This document shows, piece by piece, positions 37,574 to 47,081 of a stretch of 64,000 bases of DNA. The position numbers were made by a program, and so were the translations under genes. Positions within the stretch are counted from its first letter, which is position 1. The number at the start of each line of letters is the position of its first letter. The DNA is from Alteromonadaceae bacterium 2753L.S.0a.02 (GTDB taxonomy: Bacteria; Pseudomonadota; Gammaproteobacteria; Pseudomonadales; Cellvibrionaceae), in assembly GCA_007827375.1 (NCBI GenBank), contig VISH01000002.1, positions 1,947,001 to 2,011,000 on the forward strand, written 5' to 3'. The notes under the pieces are model-generated. The model made no database searches. It saw nothing but the letters and a program-made list of their open reading frames with translations, and was not told the DNA's origin.

Positions 37574-40156
37574 ATGAACACCCTATTAAATGGACTATCT
37601 ACCTTTCTCGCTCGAGCCTCGAATGTGATTCGACAGCGAAAATACCTCGTTACTGTTATTTTTGCTGGGCTTACTGCATTACTGTTCCAGAATTTAAGTC
37701 AATTGAAGTTTGATTTTACGATTGATGGCTGGTTTGACAAAAATGATCCTACGTTTGTTGCCTATAACGAATTTAACGCTCAATTTGGCAGTCAAGATGG
37801 AGTTTTGATTGTTTATAAACCGATTGATGGCGACGTTTTTTCAGAAGCTTCGTTAAAGGCAGCAAAGGGAATACGGGATGAATTACTGGGTGGGTTTATC
37901 GAAACCAAAGATGGCAAGGATTTCGCGCTTTCACATATCGTTGATGTGAAAAGTCTGGTAAATGCACCGGTATTGACGGCACGTGGAGATGTCTTGGTAT
38001 CGAGACCGTTGGTGGGGGACGCAGTTCCAAGTGATAAATCTGAGTTAGAAACCATTAGGGCACTCGCGCAAGAGCAGCCGGAGTTTGAGCTACAGTATTT
38101 TTCTAAAGACATGAAATACGGTGGAATCTATATAAAAACAGATTTTGGCGCGGTACCTTTTGAAGAGGACGAGCTGCTAGTAACAGATACTAATCCTGAT
38201 AAAGATATGATTATGGAGAATATGGATTATGTCCAAGAAGATAGCAGAGAAGATACACCACGATTTAAGCCGACGGATGTCGCTGAATACTATGCGCTAA
38301 ATGAATCGATAAAGCATATTCTTGCCAAACCGGAGTACGCAGAACACTTTGAATACTTCAAGGTGGGCAATACCATTGACTCAGAAAATCAGGCGAAAAT
38401 AGGTAAAGAAATGGGCATGCTTTACCTTATGGCGCTGGTGATTATGATTGTACTGTTGTGGCTATTATTTCGTTCATTTTCAGGCGTATTCTGGCCATTA
38501 CTTATCATTGTGTTAACTGCAATCTGGACCTTAGCGCTCGCGGTACAATTTGGCCTATCAGCGACTCCACTCACGATATGCGTCGTTCTACTTATATTGA
38601 CTATCGGTATGGCTGACGCGGTACATATCATATCCGGGTATTTATATTTCAGGCGCGAAGGCGAGGAGCACGGAAAGGCTTTGGAACTTTCGTATAAAAA
38701 AGCGGGAGTAGCATGCTTTCTAACCTCTTTAACGACAATGGTTGGTTTGATGTCGTTAAGTTTCTCGTACATGGTGCCTATAAAGGGCTTTGCGATTATG
38801 TCCACCACTGGCGTAGGAGTGGCTTTTATTCTTACCATATTCCTGTTGCCAGCAATGCTGGAATTTTGGGCTCCGGTATCTAAATCCGGCAAAGACCGTA
38901 GTAATTCAGTAAGTCGCGTAATAGGGAGGATGATCCCAAACTTTGCGCCATTTTTCCAAACACAGCTAAACAAGGTGATTCCTTTAGTTGAAAAGGCGCC
39001 TGTGTTTTATGTTATACCCTTTGTGATGTTGTTTGTTGTCTGTCTCTATGGCTCAACAAAAATACACGCCGATTACAACCTTACAGATGCCTATGCTGAA
39101 GGTGCCCGTTTTCGACAGAGTATCGAGTTGATCGATGACAAAATGGCCGGTTCAGGACGGATATCGGTATATTTTGATCTTGACCAGGAGAATGCGATTC
39201 ACGACCCTAAAGTACTCAAGGTTATTGAAGGCTTACAACAGAAATTCGAAACCGACTACAGCGAGTACGTGGTTACAACATCCTCCATTGTCGATGTTGT
39301 GAAAGATGCTAATCAAAAGCTTAATGGAGGCGGGAAAGATATGTATAAAATACCCGAATCCAAAAGTGCGCTTTCGCAAACTCTATTTCTGTTTAATATC
39401 GCCGATCCTGACGAACGAGCGACAATGGTAGATGAGTACTATCGCAAAGCGAGCGTGTTAGTGACAGTTCGCAATTATGGATCGTATGCATATACCGACG
39501 TTTTTAAACGTATGAAAAAAGATATTGATGCTGCAACAGCGTCGATAAGCAATGATTACCCCAAAGCGCAAGTTTCTGTTACGGGTTTTTTCGCTATGGG
39601 AATGCGGGTTGCGCAGTATGTAATTGTTACTCAGTTAGAGAGTTACGGGCTTGCTATTCTTGTTATATCAATCATTCTCCTATTGGTTTTTAGCTCGCTA
39701 AAAGCAGGTGTCATTTCACTTATCCCAAATTTGATCCCGTCTTTTATTCCTCTGGGAATACTCGGAATTATGGGAACGCCCTTAGATTTTTATACGATGA
39801 TGCTAGCCCCTATTGTGATTGGCATTTCCGTAGACGACACGATTCATTTTATTACGCAGTATCGTAAAGAAGTATTGATCGATGGGAATATCCATCGAGC
39901 ATTAAAAAGTACCATTAACGAATGCGGTCAGGCCGTTGTATTTACTTCGCTAATTCTCGGTCTCGGCTTCGGCATAATGGCAACGTCTTCAATGCCCGGC
40001 TATGCAAATCTTGGTAAATTTGGTTTTATTTGCATATTCACAGGGCTTCTGAATGATTTGTTTCTTACGCCTGCACTTATCCTACTAACAAAAATGCGCT
40101 TCAACTATAAAGAAACTGTTGAGCAAGAACCTGTTACAGATATGGTTAGCGCATAA
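37574..40156 (+). CDS. MMPL/RND-family exporter (HAE3-like), 860 residues
   Basis: An inner-membrane RND-superfamily protein with the duplicated layout of one membrane helix, a large periplasmic domain and five further helices. The first half has a helix at about 27-45, a periplasmic domain to about 275 and a helix cluster to about 445. The second half starts near 475 and ends with helices at about 680-845. Each half keeps the family's acidic proton-relay segment (IGMADAVHI and GISVDDTIHF). Such proteins move hydrophobic or amphiphilic molecules, using the proton gradient. The start has a GGAG ribosome-binding site. It lies 92 bases after the last PKS and 16 bases before the LolA-like gene, so it probably exports the polyketide or its lipid-like intermediate; the substrate is inferred. 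Confidence 0.9.
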   Translation: MNTLLNGLSTFLARASNVIRQRKYLVTVIFAGLTALLFQNLSQLKFDFTIDGWFDKNDPTFVAYNEFNAQFGSQDGVLIVYKPIDGDVFSEASLKAAKGIRDELLGGFIETKDGKDFALSHIVDVKSLVNAPVLTARGDVLVSRPLVGDAVPSDKSELETIRALAQEQPEFELQYFSKDMKYGGIYIKTDFGAVPFEEDELLVTDTNPDKDMIMENMDYVQEDSREDTPRFKPTDVAEYYALNESIKHILAKPEYAEHFEYFKVGNTIDSENQAKIGKEMGMLYLMALVIMIVLLWLLFRSFSGVFWPLLIIVLTAIWTLALAVQFGLSATPLTICVVLLILTIGMADAVHIISGYLYFRREGEEHGKALELSYKKAGVACFLTSLTTMVGLMSLSFSYMVPIKGFAIMSTTGVGVAFILTIFLLPAMLEFWAPVSKSGKDRSNSVSRVIGRMIPNFAPFFQTQLNKVIPLVEKAPVFYVIPFVMLFVVCLYGSTKIHADYNLTDAYAEGARFRQSIELIDDKMAGSGRISVYFDLDQENAIHDPKVLKVIEGLQQKFETDYSEYVVTTSSIVDVVKDANQKLNGGGKDMYKIPESKSALSQTLFLFNIADPDERATMVDEYYRKASVLVTVRNYGSYAYTDVFKRMKKDIDAATASISNDYPKAQVSVTGFFAMGMRVAQYVIVTQLESYGLAILVISIILLLVFSSLKAGVISLIPNLIPSFIPLGILGIMGTPLDFYTMMLAPIVIGISVDDTIHFITQYRKEVLIDGNIHRALKSTINECGQAVVFTSLILGLGFGIMATSSMPGYANLGKFGFICIFTGLLNDLFLTPALILLTKMRFNYKETVEQEPVTDMVSA

Positions 40157-40172
40157 CTAAGGACCAACAATC

Positions 40173-41096
40173 ATGAATTTCTTAAAACGATATTCTCTGT
40201 TAACAAGTACGTTTGTAGCATCTATGGCCGTTTTTCCCATATTAAATAGTTTCGCTAAGGTCAATGAAAAATCAGATTCAGATCTAGACCCTCGTGCGAT
40301 TATGCTGCAAGTAAACAACACCAATCGCCAGTCATTTGATTCGGCTATTGTGAAAATACAGCTTTCTACCTGTCGTTATGCGGTATCCGAGGGCCGCATG
40401 GGTTGTCGAGAGGAGCCCAGGGTTACTGTTTTGGAAGCAGGAGAAAAAAAATACGGAGATAAAAATGAAGACTCTCGTACCATCACTGTTGTACTAGAAC
40501 CAGTGAGTGATAAAGGGGTTGGTATGTTGACGTATCAATATTTCGAACCCGATAAAGACAACGATGTATGGCTTTATCTTTCGGTTCTCGGGAAAGTAAA
40601 ACGCTTGGTATCCAGTGAAGGTGGTGGAGAGGACGGGGGAAGCTTTTTTGGAACTGAATTCTGTGTCGATGATGTTGCATTGCGTAAGGTCTACGACTAC
40701 AAGTATGAATTTCTTCGAGAGGATAACTACAAAGGAAATGATGTTTGGGTAATCGAATCGATACCCAATGAAGCGCGTTCTAAGAAAACGAGTTATGGGC
40801 GATTGGTTACTTGGGTCGATAAAGAACGTAGTATTCCACTAAAAGTAAATATGTATAACAAATACGGAAAACTGTACAAGCAGCATCTTTACCAACAGTA
40901 TGAATTGACCCACGGTGTTTGGATTTCAAAGAAACAAACAATGAATAACGTTATATCCCGACGTGTAACAACGGTTAACAACCTGTTTGTGGCTTACAAC
41001 AAATCTGTATCGGATGAATTTCTGACCCAAAGAAGCTTAACTGATTACGCGTTCAGAGAAAAACAATTGGCGGATCTACGTGCGTTTTATGAGTAA
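40173..41096 (+). CDS. periplasmic outer-membrane lipoprotein-sorting (LolA-like) protein
   Basis: A 307-residue protein with an N-terminal signal peptide (hydrophobic stretch about 10-28, cleavage near SFA-KV). The rest fits the family annotated as outer membrane lipoprotein-sorting protein, with a LolA-like beta-sheet: an early DPRAIMLQVN helix, the WLYLSVLGKVKRL strand, VWVIESIPN, and YGRLVTWVDKE, which opens the last sheet. These proteins bind hydrophobic cargo in the periplasm and usually neighbour MMPL exporters, as here. The next gene, an outer-membrane barrel, overlaps its end by 8 bases, pointing to a three-part envelope-crossing system. Confidence 0.82.
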   Translation: MNFLKRYSLLTSTFVASMAVFPILNSFAKVNEKSDSDLDPRAIMLQVNNTNRQSFDSAIVKIQLSTCRYAVSEGRMGCREEPRVTVLEAGEKKYGDKNEDSRTITVVLEPVSDKGVGMLTYQYFEPDKDNDVWLYLSVLGKVKRLVSSEGGGEDGGSFFGTEFCVDDVALRKVYDYKYEFLREDNYKGNDVWVIESIPNEARSKKTSYGRLVTWVDKERSIPLKVNMYNKYGKLYKQHLYQQYELTHGVWISKKQTMNNVISRRVTTVNNLFVAYNKSVSDEFLTQRSLTDYAFREKQLADLRAFYE

Positions 41097-42471
41097 TTAT
41101 TCTCTAAAAAATATCTCCGACAGTAATCTAGTTGCGGTCACTTTGGCTTCTGTGTTGAGTGTGTATTCTTGCCGATTGCACGCTCAACAAGTCAACTTTG
41201 AACCAATTGATGAGGCTGAATCCGCTGATTTCAATATGGAATTTGATGAACCTGAATCGCAGCAAAGTGATACCACTTGGCAGGATGTTCAGAACGCGAA
41301 ATCTGCCTGGGACAACTATTTGTTTGACCCTCTACGTGTTAGTTTAACTTATGAGTTGTCCTATAAATATGAAGAACCGGAAAAGCTCATTAATAACCGA
41401 CCGTCGGTGAGAGTTGAATATTCAAAGTTCTTTTGGGAGCGTTTTTATATTCTTCTCGATACGAAAACCAACTTATTTCTAGCCGATGATCATCGTAATG
41501 AAGCCGGTGACAAGTGGGAAAACATCACGGCTCAAGCTTATCTCCAAACCAGCATGAAAGGTACCAGTATTCGTATGGGTTACCAGAGTATTGCCTGGGG
41601 TGACTCCGAAATCTCGGTAGTAACTGATGAAGTTAGTCCACGTAATAATCAGGAATTATTTAATTTTAATCTCGAAGATTTGAGAATCGGACAGCCCATG
41701 ATTTCCTTGAATCAGTATACCGGGTTCGGTACCTTCAACGTCTTTTATACCCCTGAAGCTAAGTTTAATAAGTATCCCGTCGAAGGCTCAGCTTATTACT
41801 TTGATCCATTTAGCGGTGCGTACGACGTAATACCCGACCCAAGCGATAAACGGAGCGATGAACTGGGATTAAGCTGGAAAAAAACGCTTGGTAATACTGA
41901 TTTAACACTTCTTGCAGCTAGCCTCATCGATAATAACTATGCCTATGAATCTACCGATCCGGGTATCGTTATGGAACGCCGACACAGATTTGATATGGCG
42001 GGTCTCACTTTTGTTAGTGCTGTTAAACGATTTTTGCTAAGGGGGGAGGTTGCTGTCAAAAAACCCTTGGCGTTTACAACGCAGCAATTGAGTCTGATAG
42101 AACGCGATTCTATAGAAGCAACGCTTGGGTTTGATTACTCGGCAAGCGCTACTTTTACACTGAGTTTTGAAGGTGTGAATAAGCACATTTTGGATTGGGA
42201 CGATACGATTGTTATTCCTGAAAGTAGGCAAACATTGTATTTCGGTATGCGAAAGTTATTGCTACATGATGATCTCTCTTTTACGTGGCGTAATATTTAC
42301 GAATCGCCAAATGAAAGCTATCTAGCTATGTTATTAACTTCCTATAAAATCGATGACGATTTGTCTGTCGAATTCAATGTGTCGGTACCTACATCACAAG
42401 ATCCAAAAAGCGATCTCTGGATATACCGTGATCAAAAGCAGGTTGCATTTAAGATTAGATATCAATTTTAA
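41089..42471 (+). CDS. DUF1302-like outer-membrane beta-barrel protein
   Basis: About 460 residues. The ATG at 41089 overlaps the upstream stop by 8 bases; a GTG three codons earlier is an alternative. A signal peptide ends around residue 35 (RLHA-QQ). The mature protein is rich in alternating amphipathic strands and ends in Phe (IRYQF), the outer-membrane insertion signature. The MGYQSIAWGDSE and NQYTGFGTF segments resemble DUF1302-type proteins, which commonly accompany MMPL/RND and LolA-like proteins. It probably forms or gates the outer-membrane step of export. Barrel assignment is strong; family name moderate. Confidence 0.75.
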   Translation: MSNYSLKNISDSNLVAVTLASVLSVYSCRLHAQQVNFEPIDEAESADFNMEFDEPESQQSDTTWQDVQNAKSAWDNYLFDPLRVSLTYELSYKYEEPEKLINNRPSVRVEYSKFFWERFYILLDTKTNLFLADDHRNEAGDKWENITAQAYLQTSMKGTSIRMGYQSIAWGDSEISVVTDEVSPRNNQELFNFNLEDLRIGQPMISLNQYTGFGTFNVFYTPEAKFNKYPVEGSAYYFDPFSGAYDVIPDPSDKRSDELGLSWKKTLGNTDLTLLAASLIDNNYAYESTDPGIVMERRHRFDMAGLTFVSAVKRFLLRGEVAVKKPLAFTTQQLSLIERDSIEATLGFDYSASATFTLSFEGVNKHILDWDDTIVIPESRQTLYFGMRKLLLHDDLSFTWRNIYESPNESYLAMLLTSYKIDDDLSVEFNVSVPTSQDPKSDLWIYRDQKQVAFKIRYQF

Positions 42472-42482
42472 AGGTAAAGGTT

Positions 42483-43478
42483 ATGAAAACAGATTGGGTG
42501 GCCGAAATATTTAGAGCGATGCGTGATTGTGGTGAAGACATCTCGATTATATACGGACGATGTGTGAGTAGTGGTGAAAATAGTAACGTCGACTGGTACG
42601 AATTGCCACACGATGAATACGATGGTATGAGTGGATTAGCAAGTTTGATGCGAAAAGCAGGGTACACAGTTTCAGAATTACCCCAATGGCAAGGAGATGA
42701 TAAATACAGCTTTAGAAATGCTGTTAAAGGGCTAAAGGTCTTTTTGCCAACCACAGGTATACGTGAGCAACAATGGATTAAGTATGATCGCTCACTCCCA
42801 ATTTTAAATAGGTCTACAGAACGTGTAGCCTGGACGGTTTTTAGTAAGCAGCAGACCTCAGCTATTAAAGATCAGGCAAAAACTCTTGGAGTTACAGTAA
42901 ATAGCTATTTACTCAGTCATCTAGACAGGTTGATCGCTGAAAACCTCGTTCCTAACGATGCTGAGCGGCGCTGGATGATTCCTGTTAATCTTCGCGGAGC
43001 TGTATCCCGGGCTAGCGAGCAAGCGCCGCAGATGGCGTTTATTGCGCTGGATTTCTCTCAGATACCGCTGCCAATCGATGTTCAGGAACAGGTCAATGCC
43101 CGTAAACGTCAGGGTTACCAATGGGGAGCATGGGCTGCGTTTGTTGGAAGTTTTTTATTGGGAAAGAAAGGCATTCGATCGGATATGCAAAAGCGCGAAT
43201 CTAAAAACCACGGTTGGACTGGTATGTTTTCAAACCTCGGGAAATGGGACATAAAAACAGACGACAATTGGCTGTTTTGCCCTGCGGTTTCTCGCGTATA
43301 TCCTGTAGGTGCCGGTTGTGTCACCGTGAATGGGCAACTGACTTTAAGTATGCAATTTCATGAAGCGTTACAACATGATTTAGCTTCCACCCAAGCTTTA
43401 CTAAATCACTGGGCGGAGCTATGTGTAAATGCTATCCCACAAGAAATAAATATTAGTAAAGAATTGGCTTTTGGATAG
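42483..43478 (+). CDS. short condensation/CAT-superfamily acyltransferase-like protein
   Basis: A 331-residue protein after an AAAGG ribosome-binding site, 11 bases past the barrel gene. Residues 42-51 (PHDEYDGMSG) match the HHxxxDG active-site motif of condensation domains, wax-ester synthases and PapA-type acyltransferases, with the catalytic second His (H43) and Asp47 kept and the first His replaced by Pro. Later segments such as MIPVNLRG (about 160) and MFSNLGKW (about 245) fit the C-terminal half of that fold. The motif normally sits 120 or more residues in, so about 80 N-terminal residues are missing compared with relatives. Being inside the PKS locus, it could release the chain onto an alcohol or amine, or acylate the product. 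It might instead be a relic. Confidence 0.6.
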   Translation: MKTDWVAEIFRAMRDCGEDISIIYGRCVSSGENSNVDWYELPHDEYDGMSGLASLMRKAGYTVSELPQWQGDDKYSFRNAVKGLKVFLPTTGIREQQWIKYDRSLPILNRSTERVAWTVFSKQQTSAIKDQAKTLGVTVNSYLLSHLDRLIAENLVPNDAERRWMIPVNLRGAVSRASEQAPQMAFIALDFSQIPLPIDVQEQVNARKRQGYQWGAWAAFVGSFLLGKKGIRSDMQKRESKNHGWTGMFSNLGKWDIKTDDNWLFCPAVSRVYPVGAGCVTVNGQLTLSMQFHEALQHDLASTQALLNHWAELCVNAIPQEINISKELAFG

Positions 43479-43514
43479 GCTGTAGCTACACCACCCTAGT
43501 ACGAGGAAATGACT

Positions 43515-44774
43515 ATGAATGCAGTTGGAATTGAGGCAATGAACGTCTATGCGGGCACAACCTATTTAGATGTAAAAAAACTTGCCGAACTTCGAAACTT
43601 GGATACCACCCGTTTCGAGAATCTAATGATGAAGGAGAAAAGCGTAACGCTTCCCTATGAAGATCCAATAACGTTTGCGGTAAACGCTGCCAAACCACTT
43701 ATCGATGCTCTTAGCGAAGAAGAAAAAGACCGTATTGAAATGGTTGTTACATGTACTGAGTCTGCATTTGATTTTGGTAAGTCTATGAGTACTTACTGTC
43801 ACGATCTGCTAGGCCTCAACCGGAATTGTCGCCTGTTTGAAGTAAAAAATGCCTGTTACTCTGGCGTTGCCGGTTTCCAAACTGCTGTTAATTTTATACT
43901 CGGTCAAGCATCACCGGGTGCCAAAGTGCTGCTCATTGCTACGGATATTTCTCGTTTTATGGTGGAGAAAGGTGGAGATGCATTAACGATGGATTGGTCG
44001 TTCGCAGAGCCTAGCGGTGGGGCTGGTGCTGTTGCGATGTTGATTAGCGACAGGCCGTATGTTTTTCAGGTTGATGTAGGGGCAAACGGCTATTACGGCT
44101 ACGAAGTTATGGATACTTGCCGTCCCTCAACCGATAGCGAGGCTGGTGATTCGGATTTGTCATTGCTCTCTTACTTGGATTGCTGTGAAAACGCGTTCCT
44201 TGAGTATAAAAAACGAGTTGAAGTTGCCGATTACGTGAAAAGTTTCCGCTATCTTGCTTATCACACACCTTTTGGCGGGATGGTAAAAGGCGCGCATCGT
44301 AATATGATGCGTAAATTCGCCAAGGCTAAGCCTCCTGAAATCGAAGAAGATTTCCAACGCCGCATGTCTCCCGCAATGGTTTATTGTCAACGTGTCGGAA
44401 ACATTATGGGAGCAACGACGGTACTATCGCTCGCGAGTACGATTGTAAACGGCGATTTTACATCTCCCCAACGAATCGGTTTATTTTCCTACGGCTCAGG
44501 CTGTTGTTCCGAGTTCTTCAGTGGTGTGTCAACTAAAACCGGTCAGGAAAAGCTTCAAGCTATGGATATTACCGGGCACCTCGATAGACGCTACGAACTT
44601 TCGATGGATGAGTACGAAGCCATACTGGTAGGCAGTAGCGCTGTTAAATTTGGTACCCGAAATGCTGTAATGGATAGTAATTTTATTCCCGAGTCGCGAA
44701 AAGTGCATGGCAAGCCAACGCTATTTCTTAAAGAGATTAAAGAATATCACAGGGAGTACGAATGGATATCCTAG
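43515..44774 (+). CDS. HMG-CoA synthase-like enzyme (HCS) of the beta-branching cassette
   Basis: PksG-type 3-hydroxy-3-methylglutaryl synthase of about 419 residues. It condenses acetyl-S-ACP with the beta-keto group of an ACP-bound polyketide. The thiolase-fold catalytic residues are visible: Glu82 (CTESAFD), Cys114 (VKNACYSGVAGF) and His250 (AYHTPFGG). GIEAMNVYAGTTYLDV at the N-terminus and GSGCCSEFFSG near the end are typical. The ATG at 43515 is preferred because GAGG lies about 6 bases upstream; the in-frame ATG at 43509 is too close to it. It overlaps the following ECH1 gene by 13 bases and acts with ECH1, the free ACP, the decarboxylating KS and the ECH2 domains embedded in the PKS proteins. 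Confidence 0.95.
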   Translation: MNAVGIEAMNVYAGTTYLDVKKLAELRNLDTTRFENLMMKEKSVTLPYEDPITFAVNAAKPLIDALSEEEKDRIEMVVTCTESAFDFGKSMSTYCHDLLGLNRNCRLFEVKNACYSGVAGFQTAVNFILGQASPGAKVLLIATDISRFMVEKGGDALTMDWSFAEPSGGAGAVAMLISDRPYVFQVDVGANGYYGYEVMDTCRPSTDSEAGDSDLSLLSYLDCCENAFLEYKKRVEVADYVKSFRYLAYHTPFGGMVKGAHRNMMRKFAKAKPPEIEEDFQRRMSPAMVYCQRVGNIMGATTVLSLASTIVNGDFTSPQRIGLFSYGSGCCSEFFSGVSTKTGQEKLQAMDITGHLDRRYELSMDEYEAILVGSSAVKFGTRNAVMDSNFIPESRKVHGKPTLFLKEIKEYHREYEWIS

Positions 44775-45547
44775 TTACTGAAAGCCGATATAGCACCTTG
44801 AAGGTGCGGCAGAATGATGGCGTTTGTACCATCCAATTAAACCGCCCGGACGCGAACAACACCATTAACGACCAAATGGTATCGGAGTTTATAGAAGCGC
44901 TTGATGATTGCGATACAGATACGAAAATTGTCGTTGTGGAAGGACTGCCAGATATATTTTGTTTCGGGGCGGATTTCCAGTCACTTCACCAAAGTTTCAA
45001 GGCAAGCAACAACGTAATTGCTTCTGATCCTGAACCGATGTATGACCTCTGGCAAAGGTTGGCCAGTGGACCTTTTATAAGCATTGCTCATGTAAGAGGT
45101 CAGGCCAATGCCGGTGGAATTGGGTTTGTTGCCGCATGCGATATAGTCATCAGTGATGCGAACAGCATCTTCAGCCTTTCAGAATTATTGTTCGGTTTAA
45201 TGCCTGCCTGTGTATTACCATTTCTGATAAGAAAAATGGGATTTGCAAAGGCACATTACATGACGGTCACCACCGAAGCGATAAATGCCCAAGTCGCGAA
45301 GGAGTGGGGTCTTGTGGATGAAGTGAGTGATAACACCCAAATTGCATTAAGGAAAAAGCTGTTGCGCTTGAACCGGCTGTCAAAACAAAGTATTACGCGA
45401 TATAAGCGTTACATGAGCAGTTTGAACGAAGACCTGCAAAATGCCAAATGCCGTGCATTGGCCGCCAACACCGAAATATTTTCGGATACACACACAATCT
45501 CTAAGATATCCCGATATGTTGAAACGGGTCAGTTCCCTTGGGAATAA
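44762..45547 (+). CDS. PksH-type enoyl-CoA hydratase (ECH1), dehydratase of beta-branching
   Basis: A crotonase-fold protein of 261 residues, start preceded by GGGAG and overlapping the HCS gene by 13 bases. Recognisable blocks: IQLNRPDANNTIND, the oxyanion region IFCFGADFQSL, and GQANAGGIGFVAACDIVI. The C-terminal WGLVDEV and the length match PksH/CurE-type ECH1 enzymes, which dehydrate the HMG-ACP adduct to 3-methylglutaconyl-ACP. The ECH2 decarboxylase that normally sits beside it as a free enzyme is missing here; it is built into the first and second PKS proteins instead. Confidence 0.92.
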   Translation: MDILVTESRYSTLKVRQNDGVCTIQLNRPDANNTINDQMVSEFIEALDDCDTDTKIVVVEGLPDIFCFGADFQSLHQSFKASNNVIASDPEPMYDLWQRLASGPFISIAHVRGQANAGGIGFVAACDIVISDANSIFSLSELLFGLMPACVLPFLIRKMGFAKAHYMTVTTEAINAQVAKEWGLVDEVSDNTQIALRKKLLRLNRLSKQSITRYKRYMSSLNEDLQNAKCRALAANTEIFSDTHTISKISRYVETGQFPWE

Positions 45548-45576
45548 TTTAATGCTACTCACTAGGAGCCTACATC

Positions 45577-45816
45577 ATGAATCAACAAGACATATTTAAC
45601 ATTATTACTCGAAATGCCTGCGAAGTAATCCCGACATTGGCGGAACACAGCTTTCAAGCTGAAGATTCGTTGAAAGATCTGGGTGCGAATTCTGTCGACC
45701 GTTCAGAAATTATTATGATGACGCTGGAAGAATTATCTGCTCGCGTACCCATGATTGAATTCGCTCGGGCCGAGAACATTACTGATTTGGCTAATATTAT
45801 TCATGCCAAACTCTAA
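45577..45816 (+). CDS. free-standing donor acyl carrier protein of the beta-branching cassette
   Basis: A 79-residue ACP after a TAGGAG ribosome-binding site. The phosphopantetheine site is Ser39 in LGANSVDRSE. Its place between ECH1 and the decarboxylating KS matches AcpK-type carriers, which are loaded with malonyl, decarboxylated to acetyl, and used by HCS as donor. Its stop overlaps the next start by 14 bases. Confidence 0.93.
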   Translation: MNQQDIFNIITRNACEVIPTLAEHSFQAEDSLKDLGANSVDRSEIIMMTLEELSARVPMIEFARAENITDLANIIHAKL

Positions 45817-47050
45817 TACCGTCGGTGTTTATATCAGCGGGCTGGGTATAACCAGTGCTATCGGGCAGGGAAAGCAAGCATTTTCCGAAGCGCTATTTGC
45901 CGGCCATTCATCGTTTGATTTTATGCAACGCCCCGGGCGACAGATACCAACCGAGAGCGAAGTGCAAAACGAAACACCTTTTATAGGTGCGGAGATTAAT
46001 AACTTCACGCTGTCGCCTCATTTTCCAGGAAATTTGTTGCGTACCGCGAGTTTTTCCAGTCAGGTAGGCCTTGCGACTGTTTACGAAGCCTGGCAAGACG
46101 CATATCTAGATCAAATATCAGCGGAGAGGGTTGGGCTAATTGTTGGTGGTAGCAACTTTCAGCAGCGCGAGATGGTAAACACGCAAGAAAAGTTCATAAA
46201 TAAGTCGTTATTTCTTAGGCCGACTTATGGCTTAAATTTTATGGACACCGATTTTTGTGGCCTTTGTAGCGAGCTGTTGGGAATCAGGGGTCTTGCGATT
46301 ACGGTTGGTGCTGCTTCGGCCAGTGGACAAATCGCAGTCATTCAGGCGTGCAATGCAGTCGCAAATGGTCAACTGGATGCGTGTATTGCGGTTGGTGCAC
46401 TGATGGATTTGTCGTATTGGGAGTGCCAGGGCTTGCGTTCGCTCGGGGCAATGGGCTCAGACAAATTTTCCCAGACACCAGGTTTAGCTTGTCGTCCTTT
46501 CGACCTTGATCGAGACGGCTTTATTTATGGTGAAATTTGCGGTGCACTTGTGATTGAATCGGAAGCTTCCCTGTGTAAACGTGATAGGCCTTCTTATGTA
46601 CGCGCAGCTGGCTGGTCTGTTGCTATGGATGGAAATCGCAACCCGAATCCCTCTTTTGAGGGGGAGGTTCAGGTAATTGAAGAAAGTTTACGGGCAGCTG
46701 GCCTAACGCCTGGAGATATTCAATATGTGAACCCCCACGGAACGGGCTCACCCCTGGGAGACGAAACTGAGTTGCGTGCAATTAAACATTGTGGTCTCAA
46801 CGAAAGCTATATTAATACAACAAAATCGCTCACAGGACATGGATTAAGTGCCGCGGGTTCCGCGGAGCTTGTAGCAACCATTCTGCAAATGCAAAGCGCT
46901 ACATTGCACCCGTGTAACAACCTCAACAATCCAATGGATGACACCCTAAACTGGATATCACATCGCGCGGAGCCTCACAAAATTAGGCATGCATTAAAAA
47001 TGAGTATGGGATTTGGTGGTTTTAATTCCGCGATGTGTTTAGAACTGTAG
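45803..47050 (+). CDS. PksF-type decarboxylating ketosynthase of the beta-branching cassette
   Basis: About 415 residues from the ATG at 45803 (MPNSNTVGVYISGLG), which overlaps the ACP gene by 14 bases; a further 16 in-frame codons upstream read through the ACP gene and are unlikely to be used. It has the FabF/KS fold, but the active-site Cys is replaced by Ser172 (VGAASASGQ), while His312 (PHGTGS) and His346 (LTGHG) are kept. This Cys-to-Ser change is the signature of KS enzymes that only decarboxylate malonyl-ACP to acetyl-ACP for the HCS step. Confidence 0.95.
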   Translation: MPNSNTVGVYISGLGITSAIGQGKQAFSEALFAGHSSFDFMQRPGRQIPTESEVQNETPFIGAEINNFTLSPHFPGNLLRTASFSSQVGLATVYEAWQDAYLDQISAERVGLIVGGSNFQQREMVNTQEKFINKSLFLRPTYGLNFMDTDFCGLCSELLGIRGLAITVGAASASGQIAVIQACNAVANGQLDACIAVGALMDLSYWECQGLRSLGAMGSDKFSQTPGLACRPFDLDRDGFIYGEICGALVIESEASLCKRDRPSYVRAAGWSVAMDGNRNPNPSFEGEVQVIEESLRAAGLTPGDIQYVNPHGTGSPLGDETELRAIKHCGLNESYINTTKSLTGHGLSAAGSAELVATILQMQSATLHPCNNLNNPMDDTLNWISHRAEPHKIRHALKMSMGFGGFNSAMCLEL

Positions 47051-47081
47051 AAATTATGATGCTATATATTAGGAGAAAAAC

